Part shown: in pieces, positions 1 through 7,724 of the stretch
Position numbering within the stretch: the first letter of the stretch is position 1
Layout: each line of letters opens with the position of its first letter
NCBI GenBank assembly: GCA_964235495.1
Contig: CAXSAX010000001.1
Location: forward strand, 62,001-126,000
DNA length: 64,000 bases
DNA from: LMUY01 sp964235495
GTDB taxonomy: Bacteria; Pseudomonadota; Alphaproteobacteria; Acetobacterales; Acetobacteraceae
Reading direction: 5' to 3'
Notes under the pieces: model-generated
Told to the model about the DNA's origin: nothing
Seen by the model: only the letters and a program-made list of their open reading frames with translations
Databases searched by the model: none
Translations under genes and position numbers: made by a program

Positions 1-226
1 TCTGCAGCGCGGCGTGCAGGTAATAGCCGTCCCCCACCAGCGTCGCGTAGTTGTCTCCCAGCAGGTGCAGCGCCGGCCAGCCATGGGCCCAGGTCAGCAG
101 CGGGTCATACGGCGGCACGCTGGCGACGGCCTGCGAGAACGACAGCGCCAGCACGATGGCGGCGGGCGCTGCGATGAACAGCAGCAGCCAAGCCCACACT
201 GGCGCCAGCACGAACCAGCGGCTCAT
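1..226 (-). CDS. potH: Putrescine-type ABC transporter permease, N-terminal part (cut by window start)
   Basis: Only the first 75 codons lie in the window. The reading starts at an ATG whose last bases form the TGA stop of the upstream ATPase gene (ATGA overlap), so the two are translationally coupled. The visible protein begins MSRWFVLAPVWAWLLLF, a first membrane helix of about 20 residues followed by ALSFSQAV and a periplasmic stretch with SVPPYDPLLTW. This is the usual N-terminus of inner-membrane permeases of the PotB/PotH family, which form the channel for spermidine or putrescine uptake with the neighbouring PotG and PotF proteins. The EAA loop that would prove the family lies outside the window, so the call depends strongly on the operon context. 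Confidence 0.8.
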   Translation of the reverse strand, partial: MSRWFVLAPVWAWLLLFIAAPAAIVLALSFSQAVASVPPYDPLLTWAHGWPALHLLGDNYATLVGDGYYLHAALQ

Positions 227-1281
227 TGCCGCAACAGGATGCAAGCGTCGGGCGACCAGGACACGCACACCGGCTCCCCAAGGGGCAGCGCCACCGCCGC
301 ACCGTCGCCCAGCGGCTGGCTGACCAGCAGCACCGCGCTCCCCACCCGCACCCGATGGTCCACTACGATGCCGCGATAGGCGCTTTCCACCACTTGCCCT
401 GTCACCGCGTTCGGCCCCGCCGGCCCCAGGCGCAGCCGCTCCGGCCGCAGCGCCACGTGCAGCGCCCCGCTGAACCCGGCGGTGTCCGCCTGCGCGGCGA
501 GGCCCAACTCCGGCAGCTCCAGCACGCCGGGGGAGCGCACGTGGGCAGCCAGGACATTGGCCGCGCCCATGAACGCGGCCACGCTGCGGCTCACCGGGCG
601 CTCGTAGATGTCCGTGGGGGTGCCGACCTGCGCCAGACGGCCGCGCTCCAGCAGGCCGATGCGGGTGGCCATGGACAGCGCCTCCTCCTGGTCGTGGGTG
701 ACCAGCACGAAGGTGGTGCCGAGCTGGCGCTGCACCCGCACCAGCTCGGCCCGCGTCGCCTCGCGCAAGCCGCGGTCCAGCGCCGAGAGCGGCTCGTCCA
801 GCAGCAGCAGCTCCGGCCGGGGGGCGAGGCTGCGGGCCAGCGCCACGCGCTGCCGCTGGCCGCCGGAAAGTGCGTCCGGCCGGCGGTCCGCGAAGGCTTC
901 CAGTTGCACCAAGGCCAGCAGCTCGGCCACCCGGCGCGCCGCGTCCGCCCGGGCCACCCCCTGGCGGCGCAGGCCGAAGCCGACGTTGGCGGCCACGGAC
1001 ATGTGCGGGAACAGCGCGTAGGACTGGAACATGGTGTTCACCGGGCGGCGGTGCGGCGGCAGCGCCGTGATGTCCCGCCCACCCAGCACGATCCGCCCAG
1101 CGGCCGGCTGGATAAACCCGGCCAGCGTGCGCAGCAGCGTCGTCTTGCCGGAGCCGGAGCCGCCCAGCAGCACGAACAGCTCGCCCCGACCGATCGCCAG
1201 GTCCAGCCCTTCCAACGCCACCGCAGGCCCGTAGCGGACGGCCAGGCCGGAGACAGCAAGGTGGGCCGCACCGATTCTCAC
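223..1281 (-). CDS. potG: Polyamine ABC transporter ATP-binding protein
   Basis: Cytoplasmic ATPase that energises polyamine import with PotF (binding protein) and PotH (permease). In the 352-residue form the Walker A motif GGSGSGKTT is at about residues 40-48, the ABC signature LSGGQRQRVALARSL near 140, Walker B LLLLDEPLSALD just after it, and the H-loop in LVTHDQEEAL. A C-terminal TOBE-like region (residues about 230-352) with LRPERLRL is typical of PotA/PotG/MalK ATPases. I chose the GTG at 1281 because it forms a GTGA overlap with the potF stop, as do most genes here. A GTG at 1302 would add seven residues. The substrate is inferred from the PotF-like neighbour; closely related ATPases also serve other polyamine or iron-type importers. 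Confidence 0.87.
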   Translation of the reverse strand: MRIGAAHLAVSGLAVRYGPAVALEGLDLAIGRGELFVLLGGSGSGKTTLLRTLAGFIQPAAGRIVLGGRDITALPPHRRPVNTMFQSYALFPHMSVAANVGFGLRRQGVARADAARRVAELLALVQLEAFADRRPDALSGGQRQRVALARSLAPRPELLLLDEPLSALDRGLREATRAELVRVQRQLGTTFVLVTHDQEEALSMATRIGLLERGRLAQVGTPTDIYERPVSRSVAAFMGAANVLAAHVRSPGVLELPELGLAAQADTAGFSGALHVALRPERLRLGPAGPNAVTGQVVESAYRGIVVDHRVRVGSAVLLVSQPLGDGAAVALPLGEPVCVSWSPDACILLRQ

Positions 1282-2369
1282 CCGGCCTTGAACCGCGCCC
1301 ACATCCGGGTGCGCGCCCGCAGGGCCGCCTCCGGCACGGCCGCCACGGTGAAAGACCGGGCCAGCACGGCGGCGTCCGGGTACACGCTCGGGTCGTCCCG
1401 CACCGCCGGGTCCACCTTGGCGCGGCTGGCGGGGATGGCGTTCGGGTAGTGCACGACATTGGTGATGGCGGCAATCACGTCTGGCTGCAGCACGTACTGG
1501 ATGAACTGGCTGGCGAGCGCCGGGTCGGGCGCGTCCTTCGGCACGGCCAGCATGTCGAACCAGAGCTGGGTAAACTCGCGGGGGGCGGCGTACGTCACGG
1601 GATCGCGGTTTGCCTCACGGGCACGGAACTTGGCCTGGATGGCGTCGCCGGAGTAGGTGAAGGCCAGGCAGGTCTGTCCGGCCGCCAGCGCCTCCACCAC
1701 GCCGCCGCTGCTGAAAGTGCGCAGATAGGGGCGAATCGCCATCAGCGCGCGCTCCACGTCCGCGAGGTCAGCTGGGTTGGTGCTCGCCGGGTCATGGCGC
1801 AGGTATTTCAGCACGGACGGGATTACGTCGGTGGCGCTGTCGAGCATGGTAATGCCGCAAGGCGCCAGCTTCTGCGCGTTGGCCGGGTCGAGCAGCAGGT
1901 CCCAGCTGTCCAGCGGCGCGTCCGGCAGCAGCGCGCGGATCTTGGACGGGATTTCGCCTAGGCCGATCGTGCCCCACAGATAAATCGCGCCGTAGCGGTT
2001 GCCGGGGTCGGAGGCCGCGGCGCGGGCCATCAGGCCCGGGTCCTCGCCGGCCAGGGCGGGGATGGCGGCGCGGTCGAGCGGCTGCAGCGCGCCTGCGGCA
2101 ATCAGCCGGGCGAAGGTGGGCTCCGCCGTGGGGACGATGACGTCGTAGCCGGAGTGCCCGGCCAGCATCTTGGCTTCCAGGGTTTCGAGGCTGTCGTACA
2201 CGTCGTAGTGCAGGGTGGCGCCGGCCTGCTTGCGGAAGCCGTCGAGCGCTGCCGGGTCAATGTAGTCAGTCCAATTATAGACGTTCAGCACCTTGTCCTG
2301 CGCCCATACGGCCGGGGTGATGGACGCGAGCAGCAGGGCGACCAAGAGGAGCAGGAGGCGGGGCGGCAT
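1278..2369 (-). CDS. potF: Putrescine-binding periplasmic protein
   Basis: Periplasmic solute-binding protein that captures a polyamine and delivers it to PotH/PotG. The N-terminus MPPRLLLLLVALLLASITPAVWAQ is a clear Sec signal peptide. The mature protein opens with LNVYNWTDYIDP, the hallmark of the PotD/PotF family, followed by YDVYDSLETLEAKMLAGHSGYDVIVPT; the mid-protein YLWGTIGLG and the C-terminal NVVHYPNAIPAS also match. Length (363 aa) is normal. A second in-frame ATG at 2405 overlaps the gluQ stop as ATGA and would put 12 extra residues before the signal peptide. I prefer 2369 because the signal peptide is then canonical, but 2405 is possible. It is transcribed with gluQ upstream and potG/potH downstream. 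Confidence 0.88.
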   Translation of the reverse strand: MPPRLLLLLVALLLASITPAVWAQDKVLNVYNWTDYIDPAALDGFRKQAGATLHYDVYDSLETLEAKMLAGHSGYDVIVPTAEPTFARLIAAGALQPLDRAAIPALAGEDPGLMARAAASDPGNRYGAIYLWGTIGLGEIPSKIRALLPDAPLDSWDLLLDPANAQKLAPCGITMLDSATDVIPSVLKYLRHDPASTNPADLADVERALMAIRPYLRTFSSGGVVEALAAGQTCLAFTYSGDAIQAKFRAREANRDPVTYAAPREFTQLWFDMLAVPKDAPDPALASQFIQYVLQPDVIAAITNVVHYPNAIPASRAKVDPAVRDDPSVYPDAAVLARSFTVAAVPEAALRARTRMWARFKAG

Positions 2370-2401
2370 GGCGGAGGTCCCAGCGGCGGTGGTGGACCCT
2401 A

Positions 2402-3238
2402 TCATGGTGCGACGTGATTGGAAGCCAGGGCCCGGACCTGGCGCGGCGCTAGGCCGGCGGCACGCATGGCTTGCAGGCTGTGCGCGCCGTCCCGCTTGGA
2501 CAGGCGGCGGCCGTCCGACCCGGCCAGCAACGGGCGGTGGGCGTAGCCCGGCTCCGGCCAGCCCAGCAGGGCTTGCAGCAGGCGGTGAAGGCTGGTGGCG
2601 GGGAGCAGGTCCGTGCCGCGGGTGACCAGGGTGACGCCCTGGGCAGCGTCGTCGTGGGTGGCGCAGAGATGGTAGCTGGAGGGGGTGTCGCGGCGGCCCA
2701 GCACCACGTCGCCGTGCGCCGCCGGGTCGCAGGGCAGCCGACCCCTGCCCTCCTCGGCAAAGGTAAGCGGCCCAGTTCTTTGCAAGGCCAGGCCGATGTC
2801 GAGCCGCCAGGCATGCGGCTGGCCGGCAGCGATGCGCCCGGCGCGCTCGGAGGCGGACAGGGCGCGGCAGGTGCCGGCGTAGATGCCGCCTTCCGGCCCG
2901 TGCGGCGCCACAGCGGCGCGGAGCACGTCGGCGCGGGAGCAGAAGCACGGGTATAACACGCCCATGCCGCGCAAGGCGGCCAGGGCGGCCTGGTATTCGT
3001 CCATGTGCTGCGTCTGCACCCGCATCGGGCCGTCCCAGTCGAGGCCGAGCCAGCGCAGATCCTCCAGCACGGCCGCCTCGTAGTCAGGACGGCAGCGACC
3101 AGTGTCGATGTCCTCGATTCGCAGCACGAAACGCCCGCCCACCGCGCGGGCGCGCTGCCAGGCGTCCAGCGCCACACTGGCATGGCCCAGGTGCAGCAGA
3201 CCGGTCGGGCTGGGGGCGAAGCGCGTGGTAATGGACAT
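2402..3238 (-). CDS. gluQ: Glutamyl-Q tRNA(Asp) synthetase
   Basis: A 278-residue paralogue of glutamyl-tRNA synthetase lacking the anticodon-binding half. The family attaches glutamate to the queuosine base at position 34 of tRNA(Asp). It begins TTRFAPSPTGLLHLGHA, with the class I HIGH motif as HLGH near residue 16; the KMSKS-like loop is RRLSKRDG near 245. Cysteines in YPCFCSR and AGTC fit the family zinc site. Length and the missing C-terminal domain distinguish it from full GltX. It heads the minus-strand run with potFGH, 47 bp from the divergent esterase gene. Queuosine synthesis genes (queA, tgt, queF, queG) lie about 50 kb away in the same window, so the substrate of this enzyme should be made by this organism. 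Confidence 0.9.
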   Translation of the reverse strand: MSITTRFAPSPTGLLHLGHASVALDAWQRARAVGGRFVLRIEDIDTGRCRPDYEAAVLEDLRWLGLDWDGPMRVQTQHMDEYQAALAALRGMGVLYPCFCSRADVLRAAVAPHGPEGGIYAGTCRALSASERAGRIAAGQPHAWRLDIGLALQRTGPLTFAEEGRGRLPCDPAAHGDVVLGRRDTPSSYHLCATHDDAAQGVTLVTRGTDLLPATSLHRLLQALLGWPEPGYAHRPLLAGSDGRRLSKRDGAHSLQAMRAAGLAPRQVRALASNHVAP

Positions 3239-3285
3239 GAGGCGTCAGCCAGCATAGTGCGGCAGGGTGGCGCGGGGGAGTGGCG

Positions 3286-3933
3286 ATGGATTTGCAGGCG
3301 GCGCGCTGGGGTCCGGCGGCAGGCGGAGCGGCGCGGCAGCTCGTGGTGCTGTGCCACGGCGTCGGCGCGAACGGGCAGGACCTGATCGGCCTGGCGCCGC
3401 AATGCGGGGCGGCACTGCCCCATGCGGCCTTTGCAGCGCCCGACGCACCGGAGCCGTATGACGGCGCGCCGTTCGGCCGACAATGGTGGTCCTTGCGCGA
3501 TCGCAGCCCGGCGCGCATGGCGGCCGGGGCGGCGCAGGCCCGGCTGGCGCTGGACGGATTTATCGATGCCGAGCTGGCGCGGCTCGGCTTGCCGGCGGAC
3601 GCCTGCGCGTTGGTGGGGTTCAGCCAGGGCGCCATGATAGCGCTGTACGCTGGGCTGCGCCGGACGGTGGGGCCGCGCGCGATCCTGGCCTATTCCGGCG
3701 CCCTGGTCGCCCCGGAGCAGCTGGCCACGCGGGCGAACAGTGCCCCGGTGCTGCTGGTGCACGGCGAGTCGGACGGGGTGGTGCCGGCGTCGCTCTCGCG
3801 CGACGCTGCAGCGGCACTGCGCACGGCTGGGGTGCCGGTGCAGGCGCTGTTCCGGCCCGGGCTGGGCCATGGCATTGATCCGGTTGGGATTGGCGCGGGC
3901 GTAGCGGCGCTGGAGACCGCCTTTGCGATGTGA
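3286..3933 (+). CDS. Phospholipase/carboxylesterase family alpha/beta hydrolase
   Basis: A 215-residue cytoplasmic serine hydrolase of the YpfH/acyl-protein-thioesterase type. The oxyanion region is VVLCHGVGANGQDL near residue 20, the nucleophile elbow is GFSQGAM near 112, the acidic residue is probably in HGESDGVVP and the histidine in LGHGIDP near the C-terminus. No signal peptide is visible. A GTG at 3280 is also in frame, but GGGGGAG ends five bases before the ATG at 3286, which I take as the start. The true substrate (short-chain esters, lysophospholipids or thioesters) cannot be read from sequence. It is divergent from gluQ and is followed by about 150 bp without a gene before the HNH endonuclease. 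Confidence 0.85.
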   Translation: MDLQAARWGPAAGGAARQLVVLCHGVGANGQDLIGLAPQCGAALPHAAFAAPDAPEPYDGAPFGRQWWSLRDRSPARMAAGAAQARLALDGFIDAELARLGLPADACALVGFSQGAMIALYAGLRRTVGPRAILAYSGALVAPEQLATRANSAPVLLVHGESDGVVPASLSRDAAAALRTAGVPVQALFRPGLGHGIDPVGIGAGVAALETAFAM

Positions 3934-4088
3934 CAGGCCTGTGAAGAACGGTTTCTGAAAACGGCAGGCCGCCTTGCGGTGCAGCAGCCTGTCTGCCATA
4001 AGCGCCGCGGGTTTGAGCGACGCATCTGCTTGGCGGTCGAGCCTTTGAGCGACTGCACGACAGGTAACGCGACCCAAAGGAGCGCGCT

Positions 4089-4652
4089 TTGCCTGACGGC
4101 GGAATGCATTACCCGGCGCTGGTGCTGAACGCGGATTTTCGGCCCCTCTCGTATTTCCCGCTCTCGGTCTGGGCGTGGCAAGATGCGATCAAGGCCGTTT
4201 TCCTCGACAGGGTCTCCGTACTCAACGAGTACGAGGTCGCAGTTCATTCCCCATCAATGTCCATGTTGCTGCCCAGCGTGATCGCGCTGAAGGAGTACAT
4301 CCCGGCGGCACGACGCCCGGCATTCACCCGGTTCAACGTGTTCCTGCGGGATGCCTTCGCCTGCCAATACTGCAATGACCGGCTGCCGACGCACGACCTG
4401 ACGTTCGACCACGTGGTCCCGCGCAGCCGCGGCGGGCGCACGACGTGGGAGAACGTCGTGACTGCCTGTGGCACCTGCAACCTGGCCAAGGGCTCCCGCC
4501 TGCCGCGCGAGTGCCACATGCACCCGCGCCAGGTGCCGCGGCAACCCTCAACCTGGGAGCTGCAGGAGAACGGCCGCGCCTTCCCGCCGAACTACCTGCA
4601 TGAAAGCTGGCGGGACTACTTGTACTGGGACTCCGAGCTGCTGGAGAGCTGA
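4089..4652 (+). CDS. HNH endonuclease family protein
   Basis: A 187-residue protein with a C-terminal HNH nuclease domain. Zinc-knuckle cysteines are CQYC near residue 92 and CGTC near 126, between which lies the catalytic stretch LTFDHVVPRSRGG with WENVVTAC (D-H, N and paired cysteines). The N-terminal 80 residues (VLNADFRPLSYFPLSVWAWQDA) are conserved in stand-alone HNH proteins common in Alphaproteobacteria; their role is not established. The start is TTG at 4089 because AAAGGAG lies six bases upstream; an ATG at 4104 would remove five residues but has a poor ribosome site. No restriction-methylation partner is nearby, so I see no basis for calling it a restriction enzyme. Confidence 0.85.
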   Translation: MPDGGMHYPALVLNADFRPLSYFPLSVWAWQDAIKAVFLDRVSVLNEYEVAVHSPSMSMLLPSVIALKEYIPAARRPAFTRFNVFLRDAFACQYCNDRLPTHDLTFDHVVPRSRGGRTTWENVVTACGTCNLAKGSRLPRECHMHPRQVPRQPSTWELQENGRAFPPNYLHESWRDYLYWDSELLES

Positions 4653-4664
4653 GCGCGGCAGGGC

Positions 4665-6008
4665 TTACTTGATCAGATGGCCGGAGCTCAGCGACACGGC
4701 GGCGGCGAGCAGCTGTTCCAGTTGCGCATCGACATCCGAAGCATCCGATGCCGCAAAGGCCAGGCTGGGCGCTGAGGCGCACGCCGCCATGGCTTGCTGA
4801 AGCTGGTCCGGTCCTGACAAGGGCTGATACGGTGCCACGTGCTGCACGTAAAACGGGTTTGCCGGATAAGGCGGCTGAATATATGGCGCTTCCAGAGGGA
4901 TGTACTGCGTGTAAAGCGTCAAAATTGTGACGCCTTTCGCCTTGAGCGCGGCACAGCTTGCAGAATTGATGGGGCTTATGACACGCGAACCGGTGTTCTG
5001 GTCCACGAGGCCATCGCTCACGATAAAGAGAAACTGCTGCGAGGTCGCCTGAGTGGCCCCATTGCCAGAAGTTGGCGTGACCAAGGTTAAGCTGGCCATC
5101 GCATTGTCGAAGTAACTTTCCGGACAGGTTAAGTCGTCGGTGCATCGGTTGATGTCCGGCGCGATCAGCGACAGGGCGGCGCTGGCACCGCTGATGTTGC
5201 TGCTTGTTGGGTATATCTGCGTGAACAGTTGGGCGAATGTTGAGAGACCGAGCCGGAAGGACGAGTTGGTGTTCAGCGCCGCAATATTGGTGATAAGGTT
5301 GCTTACCGCCGCGCTGAGCACGTCAATCCGGAGTAACACGTTGTTCTTGCGGGCCAACGCCAGGAAGTCGGTGTTGAGCAGCGACCAGTGGCAGGCGAAC
5401 GCGCAGGCTTCACCCTGATGGACGTCGCTGGGGCTGTCCGCGGGCAAAGTGGACTTTTGCGTGAGCGCTTCCATGTTGTTGATATCATTCAGCGTCGCCG
5501 CGATCGTCATGGAGGACGACACGTCCATCAGCACCTGAATGTCTACATAGGAGCTCGCAGACAGGCTGGCCGCCGATGTGCCGCCGAGCGCGATCTGCCT
5601 CACGCCGACAATCCCACCCAGAAAGGTCTGGTAGGCGCCGGAGTAGCTTACAGTAGAGGTGAACAGGTTGCCGGACTGCGTCATGCTGATGGTGACGGGG
5701 TCGATGTTGACGTTCGGCGCAAAGCCATATTGCGGAGGCGTGATGCCGATCATGGCGTTGAACCGGTCGGTCGCCGCAGAGATCGCGGCGGCGGTCGGGT
5801 TCGCCGCGCCCGCCCGGTACTGGTTGGACGCGACCGTGGTAGCCAGCAGGGCCGCCGCGTCAGCCGCCCCGTCCAGCTTCGTGTGCGCCCAGGTCGAATT
5901 GCCGAGATCAACTGCCAAGCCGACCAGGGCTATTAGCGGCACTGCGAGAAGGCCCATCATCATCGCCACGTTGCCGCGCCGGTCGCACCCCGGCCACCAA
6001 CGGCGCAT
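4665..6008 (-). CDS. TadG-like pilus assembly protein with Von Willebrand-type domain
   Basis: A 447-residue membrane-anchored protein. The N-terminus RRGNVAMMMGLLAVPLIALVGLAVDLGN is the TadE/TadG-type anchor, here with RGN before the helix. After about 150 residues comes a Von Willebrand A-like segment opening with VLMDVSSSM (MIDAS DxSxS) and later FLFIVSDGLVD. This arrangement is typical of TadG proteins, which act with Tad/Flp pili at the envelope. The ATG overlaps the stop of the upstream TadE-like gene by one base (TGATG), so it is the last gene of a three-gene coupled set. Four cysteines between residues 230 and 330 may form disulfides. The rest of the Tad machinery is encoded near 24-33 kb. 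Confidence 0.83.
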   Translation of the reverse strand: MRRWWPGCDRRGNVAMMMGLLAVPLIALVGLAVDLGNSTWAHTKLDGAADAAALLATTVASNQYRAGAANPTAAAISAATDRFNAMIGITPPQYGFAPNVNIDPVTISMTQSGNLFTSTVSYSGAYQTFLGGIVGVRQIALGGTSAASLSASSYVDIQVLMDVSSSMTIAATLNDINNMEALTQKSTLPADSPSDVHQGEACAFACHWSLLNTDFLALARKNNVLLRIDVLSAAVSNLITNIAALNTNSSFRLGLSTFAQLFTQIYPTSSNISGASAALSLIAPDINRCTDDLTCPESYFDNAMASLTLVTPTSGNGATQATSQQFLFIVSDGLVDQNTGSRVISPINSASCAALKAKGVTILTLYTQYIPLEAPYIQPPYPANPFYVQHVAPYQPLSGPDQLQQAMAACASAPSLAFAASDASDVDAQLEQLLAAAVSLSSGHLIK

Positions 6009-6667
6009 CACGAGGGCGCCTGGCACAGATAGGGGCCGCTGGGATACGTGTTGGTCAGCGCTACGGAATTGTTGAGCCGGGGCGAGACGTAGGCTGACTG
6101 GAGCATCTTGAAGCCTCCGGTGAAGTAGCCGGTGAACAGCGGCATGAACGGCGCGGAGACGTCGGCAACGATGATGGCCGTGGGGCCGAACACGCCGGGA
6201 GGCAGGGTGGCCAAGCTGGGCGCCGCCGTGTTGGAGGCCGCTGGGGACACCGGGCCGCAGGTGCGCAGGTTGGCTTGGCCGTTGGGATTTACGCCGCTCC
6301 AGGAAATCTTGCCGGAGTAGGTGCAGCTTGAGGTGCAACCAGAAGGGCTGGCCGTGAAGGTCGCCACGGAAAGGGTGATGGCGAAGGTGCCCGGGTTGGG
6401 GCCGCCCTGCCAGCTGGGGAACAGCGCGAACGGCGCCGTGGTCGCGTCGTAGGCCTGGTTCTCGGTCAGCGCATTCTGGTTGTTGGACTGCACTGCAAGA
6501 GTGGAGGCGATCGTCGCCGTCTCCTGTGCGGCCACGGTGAGGCGCCGGGAAAAGATAATCGCCTCCGACAGATCGACCACGCCGAACAGCAGCGTCACCA
6601 GCAACGGCAGCAACAGCGCGAACTCTAGCGCTGCCAGGCCCCGGCGGGCGCGCCACAGTCTCAGCAT
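6008..6667 (-). CDS. TadE-like pseudopilin
   Basis: A 219-residue protein with the TadE signature: ARRGLAALEFALLLPLLVTLLFGVVDL, in which a Gly precedes the hydrophobic helix carrying the conserved Glu (LEFALLLP). TadE proteins are processed by the prepilin peptidase TadV and assist Flp pilus assembly. The remainder is a Ser/Thr/Asn-rich periplasmic domain with cysteines in CTSSCTYSG and LRTCG, probably disulfide-bonded. The ATG at 6667 lies seven bases before the end of the upstream gene, and the stop overlaps the TadG start by one base. This tight coupling suggests the three products are made in fixed ratio. Confidence 0.83.
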   Translation of the reverse strand: MLRLWRARRGLAALEFALLLPLLVTLLFGVVDLSEAIIFSRRLTVAAQETATIASTLAVQSNNQNALTENQAYDATTAPFALFPSWQGGPNPGTFAITLSVATFTASPSGCTSSCTYSGKISWSGVNPNGQANLRTCGPVSPAASNTAAPSLATLPPGVFGPTAIIVADVSAPFMPLFTGYFTGGFKMLQSAYVSPRLNNSVALTNTYPSGPYLCQAPS

Positions 6668-7218
6668 CCAGGTGTTGCGTTCGTCGGGGCGCCGGTCGGG
6701 TTCTCGTTGGCGAAGGCGGCGGCGGAAATGATGGTGGTGCCGTAGCTGCCCGCGTTGGTGGGTGTGGCGTTCAGCGGAAAGATCGTGCTGATCACGGGGG
6801 CCGGGTACACCGCCCGCGCGTACATCAGCTGGCCAGGCTGGCCGACGCAGAAGCTGGTCGACTTATTGGGTGAGGAAACCACGGTGGAACTGTAGTAGTC
6901 CGTCACCGGCTGGACGGAGATCGCCACGCCGGAGCAGGAGGCGAATAGCGTGAAGATGGGACAGAAAGTGGAACCGGTGAACGTCCCGACCGAGGTACCG
7001 GCGGGAACGTTGCCGATCTGCACCTGCCGCACGGCTTGCTGCAGCGAGTAGTCCAGCGCGAATTGCAGGTAGAAGTTCAAGGCGATCGACATCAGCCCCA
7101 GCAGGAAGCCGAGAAACGGCAAGCTGACGAGAGCGAATTCCAGTGCCGCCGCGCCCGACCGGGCAGCTGGCAGCGAGCGGAGCGGGGGCCGGCGGCGGGA
7201 GGGAGAGCGATACTGCAT
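6661..7218 (-). CDS. TadE/TadF-like pseudopilin
   Basis: First gene of the coupled pseudopilin set, 185 residues from the ATG at 7218. Arg/Pro-rich start (RSPSRRRPPLRSLP) is followed by SGAAALEFALVSLPFLGFLLGLMSI, the TadE-type helix with the conserved Glu. The periplasmic part contains four cysteines (FCPIF, ASCSG, FCVG and the C-terminal residue). A GTG at 7242 would add eight residues, but neither start has a strong ribosome site, so the N-terminus is uncertain. Upstream is a 500-bp stretch without a convincing gene, which must hold the promoter of this operon. Confidence 0.75.
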   Translation of the reverse strand: MQYRSPSRRRPPLRSLPAARSGAAALEFALVSLPFLGFLLGLMSIALNFYLQFALDYSLQQAVRQVQIGNVPAGTSVGTFTGSTFCPIFTLFASCSGVAISVQPVTDYYSSTVVSSPNKSTSFCVGQPGQLMYARAVYPAPVISTIFPLNATPTNAGSYGTTIISAAAFANENPTGAPTNATPGC

Positions 7219-7242
7219 GGCGTGGTGCAGGATGCCGCGCAC

Positions 7243-7724
7243 GGGTTAGCGAAGTGATAATGCCATCGAGTCGAAGCTTCAGGCGCAGCGTTCAGCGGCC
7301 GATGACGCGGGACAACCACTGCTGGGTCCGCGCGGTGGAGCAGGTTCTCACCCGCGACGCCCTGCCTTAGTGCCGAGGCTTGCCGGAGCCGGCAAGCAGC
7401 CGAAAGGAGGGAGCCGCACCGTGCAGCAACGGATGAACGCGCCTGAACCTGGCCACGAGATCATCCTGGCAAAGCAACCTCCCGGCCGGCACCGCCGTCG
7501 CATGACACGTGCATCCCGCAGCGGAAATCGGCGTTCTGCTGGGCAGCGGCAAGCAGCTGTCCCGCGGCCAGCCGACCCGGCGCATCACTCCCAGTAATCG
7601 CTTCCAGATCGCGGCGAATCTGCAGCATTTCTTGCAGAACGGCGACGCGCTGCTACGAGTCGCGTTCACCTACGTGGTGGAGAAGGGCAAGCCGCTGGCT
7701 CTTGCTGTGCCGGCGCGAAGCCGG
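7243..7724. other. About 480 bp with no convincing gene
   Basis: Lies between the TadE operon (transcribed leftward from 7218) and the end of the ClpP-like gene at 7725. A plus-strand frame is open from 7509 and reads LLGSGKQLSRGQP, FQIAANLQHFLQNGDALL and TYVVEKGKPLAL, which looks protein-like. It has no stop before it runs into the antisense of the protease gene, and I recognise no family. It may be a gene remnant or chance. The right half should include the end of the protease transcript, the left half the promoter of the TadE-like operon; no strong hairpin terminator is visible. Confidence 0.4.

Noticed and set aside
226..1449. Plus-strand frame of 407 codons opposite potG
   Set aside because: Antisense of a gene with full Walker and signature motifs; composition is His/Gln/Arg-rich as expected of a shadow.
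2449..4077. Long minus-strand frame of 542 codons across gluQ, the esterase and beyond
   Set aside because: It is a shadow: it overlaps gluQ and the esterase gene in other frames, has Arg/Pro/Ala-rich composition and no family motifs. GC-rich DNA leaves such frames open.
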